This document shows positions 55,511-63,219 of a stretch of 64,000 nucleotides of DNA, piece by piece. Position 1 is the first letter of the stretch; each line of letters opens with the position of its first letter. The stretch covers positions 62,001 to 126,000 of the forward strand of contig CAKSIJ010000003.1 in assembly GCA_934462715.1 (NCBI GenBank), read 5' to 3'. This DNA comes from an uncultured Clostridia bacterium. Lineage in GTDB: Bacteria > Bacillota > Clostridia > UBA1381. The translations under genes were made by a program, and so were the position numbers. Below the pieces are notes generated by a model. It was not told where the DNA came from. It saw only the letters and a program-made list of their open reading frames with translations, and searched no databases.

Positions 55511-55541
55511 GCCGCTGCACTGCAGCGGAATGGAAAAGTAA
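55511..55541 (+). promoter_or_regulatory. Hairpin-SD leader unit, copy 6 (not in front of a known gene)
   Basis: GCCGCTG-CACTG-CAGCGG then AATGGAAAAGTAAC and GTG, 12 nt after the permease gene. The ribosome-site part is degenerate. Confidence 0.65.
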
Positions 55542-55565
55542 CGTGAAAAGCGTCTTTTTCACGTT
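55540..55565 (+). repeat. Palindromic element, copy B (26 bp, internally deleted)
   Basis: AACGTGAAAA and TTTTCACGTT are perfect inverted ends around about 6 nt. It has the same ends and the same flanks as copy A but lacks the 80-bp interior. Confidence 0.7.
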
Positions 55566-55574
55566 GAGATTTGT

Positions 55575-55606
55575 GCCGCCGCACTGCGGCAGAATGGAGG
55601 ATTATA
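55575..55606 (+). promoter_or_regulatory. Hairpin-SD leader unit, copy 7 (SLH protein)
   Basis: GCCGC-CGCACT-GCGGC then AGAATGGAGGATTATA and the ATG. Confidence 0.8.
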
Positions 55607-57910
55607 ATGAAAAAGATTAAGTCAACAGCAGCAATGCTTGCTTTGAGCATGGCAACCGCATTTGTGCCGGTTATGCAGGGCGCTTCTGCGGCGGTGTTTA
55701 CGGACGTGAGTACAGGCAGCAAATACTATGAAGCAGTAAACAGACTAAGCGAGCTGGGAATAATAAACGGCTATGAGGACGGAAGCTTTCGCCCCGACAA
55801 TAACGTTACAAGAGCGGAATTTTCTAAAATCATTGTCGGCATGATGAACAAAGCCACGGAAGCGAAATCAACACCGCCATCATCGGCTTTTGACGATGTC
55901 AACCAAGTGCAGTGGTGTATTCCTTATGTGAATTATCTGACCGCAAACGGCGTGATCAAGGGATATGCCGACGCAACGTTCCGTCCGTCAAATATCATAA
56001 CGTATGCCGAAGCCGCAACCATAATCTGCCGCGTTCTCGGATATGACGAGGCAACGGTCGGCTACAGTTGGCCGGCAAATTATATGAACGAGGCGGCGGC
56101 ACTGGAGCTTTCCGATACCGCTCACAGCGCCTCCGATCCGGTGACAAGAGCGGTTGTTGCGGAAATAACAGATAATGCATTGTTTACCTATGTTAACGGT
56201 AAAAAAGAGGTAAAATATCTTGAATCTATCGGGTATACCGTAACCGACAATTGCTATATTATCGCTTCACAAAATGATGACGCAAGTCTTAACAGTGATG
56301 AAATAAGAACCGATAATGGGGTATATGAGGTGAAAAATAACTCGATAATAAGCATGGCAGGTTCATCGGGAACTCTTATTTTAGATGATAACAACAAAGC
56401 GGTATCTTTCAGAAAAAAGGATATGAAATCTTTGACCGTTACCGTTACGGATATTGACGAAAACCGCACGATTGACTATAGAACATCGGACAATCAAAAG
56501 GGCAGCTATCAGTTTACAAGCAATTTCACTCTATATTCCGACAACAACAAGACCAGTTATGCATTAATGCAAAACGAAATCACCGAAGGCACAAAAATTA
56601 AATTTATGGGAGAACAAGAGGGTAAATGGACTTTTGCCGTTATAGATACCTCTCAAAGCACAATAACACCTGTCAAGGCAAGCAAAAATTATACCTCCTC
56701 AGACAAATATCTTGAGGGTATTCCGATTGATTTTGATGGTCTTACCGTTTACAGAGATAACAAAACCGTTACGGTTGCCGACATCAAAGCCGACGATGTT
56801 ATATATTACAACACAAACACAAACACGATGGACGTATATACGAAGAAAGTTACGGGAATATACAACAAGGCTCTGCCCTCAAAAGCATATGTCACAAGCG
56901 TAAATGTCGGCGGAAACGAATACAAAATCAATTCAAAGGTAAGCACCGCAAAGCTTGACGCTTCTGACGGAAGCTTTAATATCGGCGATAAGGTAACGCT
57001 GCTTCTCGGCAAAAACGATGAGGTATGCTTTGCTGTGGAATCCTCGGGCTTTGATACTTTCAGCTACGGAGTTGTTCTGAAAACTTACTTTGATGTTGCC
57101 GACAGCGGAGATAAAGAGGGTTCAAGCCGTTACATGGCAAGCGTGTTTATGGCGGACGGCAACACCTACGAATACGAAACGGACAAAAATTACAAGGATT
57201 ATATTGGCGACCTGGTTCAGATAGAGTACGGAAACGATGCCGCAACAATGAAAATGGCGTCAAATTCAAACGTATACGGCGAATTAAATAAGGGTGAACG
57301 CACGCTCGGGGGTAAAAAGCTGTTAAAGGACGTTGTGATATTCAACAGACTTTCAAAAGAGGATTCATCAACGCCGGAGGTTGAGCTTATCAGCTATGAT
57401 ACGTTTGACGCCGTTTCCATACCGTCAAATCAGCTGATAACCTCGGTAAGCGCAAATGCATTCGGCGATATTGCGGTTTTGTATATAAACAGCGCTTCTT
57501 CGGGTTATAAATACGGTTATGCGTACAAAACCCGGGACAAAACCACAGGTGCAATCGGCATGACGATATACACCGCCACAGGCAAAGAGGAATACAGTAA
57601 TGTGAGCTTCTCAATATCGGGCAATGCATTTTATTACAAGGTTTCACAGACGGGTCAGATTTCCGAGTTGAAGCCGTTATCCGCACTTGTAAACGGAAGA
57701 ACCGTTCAGGCTGTTGAATCGGGCAGAATAATGGTTGACAATAAGATTTACACCCTTTCCGATGACGTTTTGATAATAAACGTAAGCGGTGCCGGTGAAT
57801 ATAAGGTTATTTCGGTAAATGAACTTGCTTCATACAGCAGAGCTTCGGTTACGCTCTATTCCGAAACATCGGACAGTAACGGAGTTGTAAGAATCATAAA
57901 GGTAACGTGA
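55607..57910 (+). CDS. S-layer-homology (SLH) domain surface protein (767 aa)
   Basis: A Sec signal peptide (residues 1-28, cleavage after GASA) is followed by two good SLH repeats (FTDVSTGSKYYEAVNRLSE, about 31-75; FDDVNQVQWCIPYVNYLTA, about 95-145) and a weaker third (to about 195). SLH repeats bind pyruvylated secondary cell-wall polymer. The remaining 570 residues are beta-rich and unrecognised. The ATG at 55607 is set by GGAGG and the hairpin-SD unit. It lies behind the MacAB-like genes on the same strand, so a link between exporter and surface protein is possible. Its stop codon TGA lies inside palindromic element C. Confidence 0.9.
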   Translation: MKKIKSTAAMLALSMATAFVPVMQGASAAVFTDVSTGSKYYEAVNRLSELGIINGYEDGSFRPDNNVTRAEFSKIIVGMMNKATEAKSTPPSSAFDDVNQVQWCIPYVNYLTANGVIKGYADATFRPSNIITYAEAATIICRVLGYDEATVGYSWPANYMNEAAALELSDTAHSASDPVTRAVVAEITDNALFTYVNGKKEVKYLESIGYTVTDNCYIIASQNDDASLNSDEIRTDNGVYEVKNNSIISMAGSSGTLILDDNNKAVSFRKKDMKSLTVTVTDIDENRTIDYRTSDNQKGSYQFTSNFTLYSDNNKTSYALMQNEITEGTKIKFMGEQEGKWTFAVIDTSQSTITPVKASKNYTSSDKYLEGIPIDFDGLTVYRDNKTVTVADIKADDVIYYNTNTNTMDVYTKKVTGIYNKALPSKAYVTSVNVGGNEYKINSKVSTAKLDASDGSFNIGDKVTLLLGKNDEVCFAVESSGFDTFSYGVVLKTYFDVADSGDKEGSSRYMASVFMADGNTYEYETDKNYKDYIGDLVQIEYGNDAATMKMASNSNVYGELNKGERTLGGKKLLKDVVIFNRLSKEDSSTPEVELISYDTFDAVSIPSNQLITSVSANAFGDIAVLYINSASSGYKYGYAYKTRDKTTGAIGMTIYTATGKEEYSNVSFSISGNAFYYKVSQTGQISELKPLSALVNGRTVQAVESGRIMVDNKIYTLSDDVLIINVSGAGEYKVISVNELASYSRASVTLYSETSDSNGVVRIIKVT

Positions 57911-58008
57911 AAAATATGCTGCGCATCTTACCTTTTTTCGAGGTTAGGAGTATAAACATACGCCGTCACCTCTCAAAAAGGCAACCTGCTTGCATCTTTT
58001 CCGCGTTT
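57904..58008 (+). repeat. Palindromic element, copy C (105 bp)
   Basis: A near-identical copy of element A; one substitution in the first 95 bp plus small changes at the right end. It begins within the last codons of the SLH gene, whose TGA stop is supplied by the element's ACGTGA. Confidence 0.85.
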
Positions 58009-58040
58009 TACTTAAATTCATTTTTCATCTTTCTTTTATA

Positions 58041-58075
58041 AAGCACGGGAATAAATGTGTTTCCGTGCTTTTTTT
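58041..58075 (+). terminator. Terminator after the SLH gene
   Basis: AAGCACGGGA / TTCCGTGCTT (G-U tolerated) followed by seven Ts. The 57911-58252 gap otherwise holds palindromic element C and the hrcA promoter/CIRCE. Confidence 0.85.
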
Positions 58076-58167
58076 GTGAAGCCGATTTAAAAATAGATAA
58101 AAAACAAGGACAGATACTTTATTTTATGAACAATTTGTAAAAACAAGATTAAAAATCAAAAAAAGAC

Positions 58168-58196
58168 TTGACATTTAAGGCTAAAGGTGGTATTTT
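58168..58196 (+). promoter_or_regulatory. Sigma-A promoter of hrcA-grpE-dnaK
   Basis: TTGACA, a 17-nt spacer and TATTTT, immediately upstream of CIRCE. Confidence 0.8.
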
Positions 58197-58203
58197 ATAC
58201 TTG

Positions 58204-58230
58204 TTAGCACTCGATAGGCGTGAGTGCTAA
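58204..58230 (+). promoter_or_regulatory. CIRCE operator
   Basis: A perfect TTAGCACTC, nine-nt spacer and GAGTGCTAA, the HrcA binding site, placed at the predicted transcription start. It predicts HrcA autorepression and heat-inducible expression of this operon. Confidence 0.97.
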
Positions 58231-58252
58231 AAGTATAAAGAGGTGAGAATAA

Positions 58253-59296
58253 ATGGATTTGAATGACAGAAAACTCATGATACTGCAAGCGGTAATCGAC
58301 GAATATCTGGGTACTGCCGAACCGGTGGGTTCACGTTCCATATCAAAGAAAAATATTCTCGGTCTTTCAAGCGCAACCATACGGAATGAAATGGCGGATC
58401 TTGAGGAAATGGGATTTCTTGTTCAGCCCCACACCTCCGCCGGAAGAGTTCCGACAGACACCGCATACAGATATTATGTCAATTCCATGATGAAGCGATA
58501 TAAAATCGGTATGGATATTATCGCAAGACTTCAAAAAGCGATGGAGGAAAAGGTCAGCCAGCTTGATACAATAATCAAAAAAGCAAGCCTTATCACCTCA
58601 ACGCTTACGGATTATACCGCATTTGTAACAACTCCGGATTTAAAGGATAACTGCATAAAAAAATGCGAGCTTTTAAGCTTATCCGGCGGTTGTTCGCTGT
58701 TTGTTGTAATAATGCAGTCCGGAGCGGTAAAAAACAAAATTCTTGCACTTCCGCTTGACGAGAACACCGCAGCGGCGCTCGGCGAAATCATCGACAAGAA
58801 CCTGCGCGGACTCAGAGCAGATGAAATAACCTTTGAGAAAATTCAGTCTATGCAGACGGAAATTTCCGAAAGACTTAATTTGTCGCCGAAGGCTCTTATA
58901 AATATTCTCGATTTTGTCTATTCCTCAATCGGAGAACTGGACGATACCGATATTTATATTGAGAATACAAAGTCAATATTGAAGTACAACGATATTGAAA
59001 AGGCAAGCAAGATGTTTGCGCTTTTAGAGGACAAAAAGAAGCTTCGCCGTATGATTGAAAACGATGGCGGGAAAAAGGTCAACATCAAAATCGGATCTGA
59101 AAACGAAGCGGAGGAATTAAAGGACTGCTCACTGGTAACGGTTAATTATACCTTAAATAATAAAGTAGCCGGTCAGCTGGGAGTAATCGGGCCGAAAAGA
59201 ATGGATTATGCAAAGGTAGTTGCAAGTCTTGACTGCATATCCGAGCATATCGATAAAATTCTGGATCAGCTCTATAAAGGAGAAAGTGAGGGATAG
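58253..59296 (+). CDS. hrcA: HrcA, heat-shock repressor (347 aa)
   Basis: HrcA binds CIRCE and represses the chaperone operons; GroEL normally assists its folding. The N-terminal winged helix shows LMILQAVIDEYLGTAEPVGS and LSSATIRNEMADLEEMGFL (about residues 8-55), with PHTSAGRVPTDTAYRYYV next. A GAF-like dimer domain follows. GAGGTG lies 8 nt before the ATG. It is followed 2 nt later by grpE. Confidence 0.97.
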   Translation: MDLNDRKLMILQAVIDEYLGTAEPVGSRSISKKNILGLSSATIRNEMADLEEMGFLVQPHTSAGRVPTDTAYRYYVNSMMKRYKIGMDIIARLQKAMEEKVSQLDTIIKKASLITSTLTDYTAFVTTPDLKDNCIKKCELLSLSGGCSLFVVIMQSGAVKNKILALPLDENTAAALGEIIDKNLRGLRADEITFEKIQSMQTEISERLNLSPKALINILDFVYSSIGELDDTDIYIENTKSILKYNDIEKASKMFALLEDKKKLRRMIENDGGKKVNIKIGSENEAEELKDCSLVTVNYTLNNKVAGQLGVIGPKRMDYAKVVASLDCISEHIDKILDQLYKGESEG

Positions 59297-59298
59297 CC

Positions 59299-59898
59299 TT
59301 GACAAAACAAAAGAATAAGGACAAGGAAAAGGAAAATAAACAGGAAGCTAAGGCAGCGGAGGAAGCGGCTGAAAACACCAAAGCCGAAGAAAAACCGGCA
59401 GAAGCTCAAAAAGAAGCGGCTCCCGAAGATGTTAAAGAAAATTCCGATGATAAGCTCAGAGAGCTTGAAAAGAAATTAAGCGAGAGCGAGGACAGATACA
59501 AACGTCTGTATGCCGAATTTGACAACTATCAAAAGCGAACCGCCAAAGAAAAGGACGCAAGATATGCTGACGCGGTAATAGATACGGTTGAAGCCTTTTT
59601 GCAGGTAGAGGATAACCTTGAAAGAGCAATGGCGGCCAAGGTTGAATCGGAGGACGCAAAAAAGGTTTTGGAGGGCGTCGCACTTGTTCAGAAGCAGATG
59701 AAGGATACCTTGGCAAAGCTTAAAGTTACCGAAATAAAGGCAGTCGGAGAAGAATTTGATCCGAATATACACAATGCGGTAATGCACGTTGACGATGATT
59801 CCGTTACAGACAATACGGTAGTCGAGGAATTTTTGAAGGGCTATATATATAACAATGACAGAGTGGTCCGTCACAGTATGGTAAAAGTAGCAAATTAG
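59299..59898 (+). CDS. grpE: GrpE, nucleotide-exchange factor of DnaK (199 aa)
   Basis: The co-chaperone that releases ADP from DnaK. A long Lys/Glu/Ala-rich N-terminal tail (about 1-60) leads to the coiled-coil helix (LYAEFDNYQKRTAKEK), then the beta domain (GEEFDPNIHNAVMHVDDDSV, about 140-199). A TTG start after GAGGG is chosen. It is tightly placed behind hrcA (2 nt), so translation may be coupled. Confidence 0.95.
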   Translation: MTKQKNKDKEKENKQEAKAAEEAAENTKAEEKPAEAQKEAAPEDVKENSDDKLRELEKKLSESEDRYKRLYAEFDNYQKRTAKEKDARYADAVIDTVEAFLQVEDNLERAMAAKVESEDAKKVLEGVALVQKQMKDTLAKLKVTEIKAVGEEFDPNIHNAVMHVDDDSVTDNTVVEEFLKGYIYNNDRVVRHSMVKVAN

Positions 59899-59931
59899 TT
59901 TTATTGATTGAATATAAATAAAAAACGTAAA

Positions 59932-59961
59932 GCACAGAATGTGCGGAAAGGAATGATTATT
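59932..59961 (+). promoter_or_regulatory. Divergent hairpin-SD variant before dnaK
   Basis: GCACA-GAA-TGTGC runs directly into GGAAAGGAATGATTATT and the ATG. The design matches the GC-rich units, but the stem sequence does not. Confidence 0.45.
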
Positions 59962-61845
59962 ATGGGAAAAATTATAGGTATTGACTTAGGTACGACAAAT
60001 TCATGCGTAGCGGTTATCGAGGGCGGTAATCCTGCGGTTATAGCAAATTCAGAGGGTTCGAGAACAACTCCGTCCGTCGTTGCTTTTCAGAAGAACGGCG
60101 AGAGAATTGTAGGTCAGGTTGCAAAAAGACAGGCAGTTACAAACGCTGACAGAACAATCATGTCAATTAAAAGACATATGGGTGAGAACTACAGCGTAAA
60201 CATTGACGGAAAATCTTATACTCCTCCCGAAATCTCGGCTATGATTTTGTCAAAGCTGAAACAGGACGCAGAAAGCTACCTCGGAGAGCCGGTTACACAG
60301 GCTGTTATCACCGTTCCGGCATACTTCAGCGATTCGCAAAGACAGGCAACAAAGGACGCAGGTAAGATCGCAGGTCTTGAGGTTCTCAGAATCATCAACG
60401 AGCCTACCGCAGCGGCTCTTGCATACGGTATGAACGACACAGACCAAAAGGTTCTGATATATGACCTCGGCGGCGGTACATTCGATGTATCTATCCTTGA
60501 AATCGGTGACGGTGTATTTGAGGTTCTTTCGACAAACGGCGATACCCACCTCGGCGGTGACGATTTTGACGACAGAATCATCAAATACCTTGTTGATGAA
60601 TTTAAAAAGGAAACAGGCGTAGATCTTACAACAGATAAGATGGCTATGCAAAGACTTAAAGAAGCCGCTGAAAAATCAAAGATTGAATTGTCGGGTATGA
60701 CAACCTCAAACATCAATCTTCCGTTTATCACGGCTGACGCAACAGGTCCGAAGCACATGGATATTACCCTTACAAAGGCTAAATTCGATGATTTGACAGC
60801 AGACCTTGTTCAAAAGACTATTACTTGCATAAGAAACGCTATGAATGACGCAGGTCTTTCAAAGAGCGATATTAACACAGTTCTTCTTGTCGGCGGTTCT
60901 TCAAGAATACCGGCGGTTCAGGAGGCTGTTAAAAACGAAATGGGTCAGGAGCCTCATAAGGGTATAAACCCCGATGAATGTGTTGCAATTGGCGCAGCAG
61001 TTCAGGCGGGTGTTCTTGCGGGCGATGTTAAAGACTTGCTTCTTCTCGATGTTACACCATTGTCACTCGGTATCGAAACAATGGGCGGTGTGTTCACAAA
61101 GCTTATCGAGAGAAATACAACAATTCCTACAAAGAAATCGCAGATATTCTCAACTGCCGCTGACGGTCAGACCAGCGTTGAGGTTCACGTTCTTCAGGGC
61201 GAAAGAGAAATGGCTCAGTACAACAAGACGCTCGGACGTTTCAGCCTTACGGGCATAGCTCCGGCTCCGAGAGGCGTTCCGCAGATTGAAGTATCGTTTG
61301 ATATAGACGCTAACGGTATCGTTAAGGTTTCGGCTAAGGATATGGCAACAGGCAACGAACAGAAGATTACAATTACCGCTTCTTCAAACCTCAGTGACGA
61401 GGATATTGATAAGGCTGTTAAGGAAGCTGAAAAGTACGCAGAAGAGGATAAGAAGCGTAAAGAAGAGGTTGAAATCAGAAACAATGCGGAAAGTGCGGTA
61501 GCACAGGCTGAAAGAACCTTGAAAGAGCTTGGCGACAAGGTTGACGCTAACGATAAGTCGACAATCGAAGCTGAGATTGCAAAGGTAAATGAAGCATTAA
61601 ATGGTACCGATTCGGAGGCTATCAAGCAGGCAAGCGAGGGATTGCAGCAGGCATTCTACAAGATTTCCGAAAAGCTGTATCAGCAGGCTAATCCTCAGGG
61701 TGCGCAAGGCGGTGCTCAGGGCTTTAATCCTCAGGATTTCGCACAAGGCGCACAGGGCGGAGCTCAAAACGGCGCACAGGGCGGCAATGACGGCAACGTA
61801 TATGAAGCCGACTACAGAGAAGTTGACAACGATAACAACAAATAA
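59962..61845 (+). CDS. dnaK: DnaK, Hsp70 chaperone (627 aa)
   Basis: The ATP-dependent chaperone. The N-terminal ATPase starts [18 protein letters not shown] and has [36 protein letters not shown] motif, [12 protein letters not shown] and [12 protein letters not shown]. The substrate domain and helical lid follow. The C-terminal 40 residues are Gln/Gly/Ala-rich ([11 protein letters not shown]). The ATG at 59962 is set by GGAAAGGA; an in-frame ATA-rich upstream extension has no ribosome site. Confidence 0.98.
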   Translation: MGKIIGIDLGTTNSCVAVIEGGNPAVIANSEGSRTTPSVVAFQKNGERIVGQVAKRQAVTNADRTIMSIKRHMGENYSVNIDGKSYTPPEISAMILSKLKQDAESYLGEPVTQAVITVPAYFSDSQRQATKDAGKIAGLEVLRIINEPTAAALAYGMNDTDQKVLIYDLGGGTFDVSILEIGDGVFEVLSTNGDTHLGGDDFDDRIIKYLVDEFKKETGVDLTTDKMAMQRLKEAAEKSKIELSGMTTSNINLPFITADATGPKHMDITLTKAKFDDLTADLVQKTITCIRNAMNDAGLSKSDINTVLLVGGSSRIPAVQEAVKNEMGQEPHKGINPDECVAIGAAVQAGVLAGDVKDLLLLDVTPLSLGIETMGGVFTKLIERNTTIPTKKSQIFSTAADGQTSVEVHVLQGEREMAQYNKTLGRFSLTGIAPAPRGVPQIEVSFDIDANGIVKVSAKDMATGNEQKITITASSNLSDEDIDKAVKEAEKYAEEDKKRKEEVEIRNNAESAVAQAERTLKELGDKVDANDKSTIEAEIAKVNEALNGTDSEAIKQASEGLQQAFYKISEKLYQQANPQGAQGGAQGFNPQDFAQGAQGGAQNGAQGGNDGNVYEADYREVDNDNNK

Positions 61846-61863
61846 TTAAAAATAACAAGGCTA

Positions 61864-61889
61864 AAAAGGGCGGCTCGAGTCGCCCTTTT
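61864..61889 (+). terminator. Terminator after dnaK
   Basis: AAAAGGGCG / CGCCCTTTT with an inner GC/GT pair. It probably reduces dnaJ mRNA relative to dnaK. A TATAAT at 61905 without a -35 box might start a dnaJ transcript. Confidence 0.75.
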
Positions 61890-61910
61890 AGTCCTGAATG
61901 TGTGTATAAT

Positions 61911-61942
61911 ACCGCCGCAGGGCGGTGGAATTGAGGGTTAGT
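61911..61942 (+). promoter_or_regulatory. Hairpin-SD leader unit, copy 8 (dnaJ)
   Basis: ACCGCC-GCAG-GGCGGT runs into GGAATTGAGGGTTAGT and the ATG. Both arms carry a compensating change (A/T closing pair instead of G/C). Confidence 0.8.
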
Positions 61943-63088
61943 ATGGCAGATAAAAGAGATTATTACGAGGTGCTTGGCATTGACAAAAGTGCTTCGGAGG
62001 ATGAAATAAAGAAAGCGTACCGCCGTGAAGCTAAAAAATACCACCCGGATTTGCACCCCGGTGACAAGACCGCAGAAGCAAAATTCAAGGAGGTAAACGA
62101 AGCTTACGAGGTACTTTCAAACAGTGAAAAGAAAGCTCGCTACGATCAGTTCGGTCATGCCGGCGTTGATCCGAACTTCGGCGGCGGCGGTGCCGGCGGA
62201 GGTTTCGGCGGCTTTGACGATTTCGGCGATATTTTCTCGAATATTTTCGGCGGCGGCTTCGGCGGTTTCGGCGGCGGTCAAAGACGTAACGGACCTCAAA
62301 GGGGCGCAGATGTTCGCCAGGTTATAGATATTACATTTGAAGAAGCCGCATTCGGTTGTAAAAAGAACATAACGATTAACCGTCAGGAAAATTGTCCGAC
62401 CTGCGGAGGAAGCGGCGCAAAGCCGGGAACTTCTCCGACTATCTGTAAAAAGTGTAACGGTACAGGTCAGGTGAGAACGCAGACAAGAACTCCCCTCGGA
62501 TATATGACCAATATAGGAACCTGTCCCGATTGCCGCGGTACCGGTAAAATAATAACCGATCCTTGTAAGGATTGCCGGGGTACGGGCAAGGTCAGAAAGC
62601 AGAGAACCATAGAAATCAACATTCCGCAGGGAATCAATCACGGTCAGACAATGCAGGTGTCGGGTCAGGGCGAGCCGGGAACGCGCGGCGGCGCACCGGG
62701 CGATTTGCTTGTAACCATAAGAGTAAAACCGCATAACATATTTACCCGTGATAACTACGATGTATTTTTGGAAATACCGATAACCTTTGTTCAGGCGGCT
62801 CTGGGTGCAACAATAAGAGTGCCTACTCTTGACGGAATCGTTGAATACGATATTCCCGAGGGTACGCAGACCGGCTCCGTGTTCAAGCTCAAAGGCAAAG
62901 GAATCCCCTATATCAGAGGTAAGGGCAGGGGCGATGAATATGTTACCGTTGAGGTGGAGGTTCCGAAAAACATCAACTCAAAACAGCGTGAAATCCTAAA
63001 ACAGTTTGAACAGGCGTCGGGCGTTAAGGAAAACTACAAAAAGCAGAAAAGCTGGCTTGAAAAAATGAAGGATTTTCTGAATAAGTAA
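61943..63088 (+). CDS. dnaJ: DnaJ, Hsp40 co-chaperone (381 aa)
   Basis: It stimulates DnaK ATPase and delivers substrates. The J domain (about 1-70) has the HPD in [12 protein letters not shown] Gly/Phe-rich region follows (about 75-125). Four zinc CxxCxGxG motifs ([32 protein letters not shown]) lie at about 145-215, then the C-terminal substrate domains. GAGGG precedes the ATG at 61943; a GTG six codons upstream lies within the hairpin. Confidence 0.98.
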   Translation: MADKRDYYEVLGIDKSASEDEIKKAYRREAKKYHPDLHPGDKTAEAKFKEVNEAYEVLSNSEKKARYDQFGHAGVDPNFGGGGAGGGFGGFDDFGDIFSNIFGGGFGGFGGGQRRNGPQRGADVRQVIDITFEEAAFGCKKNITINRQENCPTCGGSGAKPGTSPTICKKCNGTGQVRTQTRTPLGYMTNIGTCPDCRGTGKIITDPCKDCRGTGKVRKQRTIEINIPQGINHGQTMQVSGQGEPGTRGGAPGDLLVTIRVKPHNIFTRDNYDVFLEIPITFVQAALGATIRVPTLDGIVEYDIPEGTQTGSVFKLKGKGIPYIRGKGRGDEYVTVEVEVPKNINSKQREILKQFEQASGVKENYKKQKSWLEKMKDFLNK

Positions 63089-63095
63089 AATTGTT

Positions 63096-63135
63096 AAAAT
63101 GACAGTCACTTTTATTGTGATTGTCATTTTTTATG
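63096..63135 (+). terminator. Terminator after dnaJ
   Basis: AAAATGACA..TCAC / GTGA..TGTCATTTT with a T-run, 8 nt past the stop. Confidence 0.85.
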
Positions 63136-63146
63136 CCGTAATTATA

Positions 63147-63175
63147 TTGACAAATCCTCATTACAATGATAAAAT
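63147..63175 (+). promoter_or_regulatory. Sigma-A-like promoter of the cotH-like gene
   Basis: TTGACA, a 17-nt spacer and TAAAAT. An inverted repeat covers its spacer and -10 region. Confidence 0.75.
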
Positions 63176-63192
63176 CTATTGTAATGGGGATT
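63153..63192 (+). promoter_or_regulatory. Inverted repeat overlapping the cotH-like promoter
   Basis: AATCCTCATTACAAT and ATTGTAATGGGGATT (15-nt arms, one mismatch, 10-nt spacer) cover the spacer, -10 box and start point. It could be an operator or a 5' RNA hairpin. Confidence 0.6.
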
Positions 63193-63219
63193 TTATTAAA
63201 ATTTGGAAAGGCAATAAAA

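Noticed and set aside
53341..58010. CRISPR-like or tandem repeat array
   Set aside because: The repeats are two distant copies and one deleted form, without regular spacing or spacers.
61905..61910. Separate dnaJ promoter
   Set aside because: TATAAT is present but there is no -35 box at 16-18 nt; the dnaK terminator upstream may simply leak.
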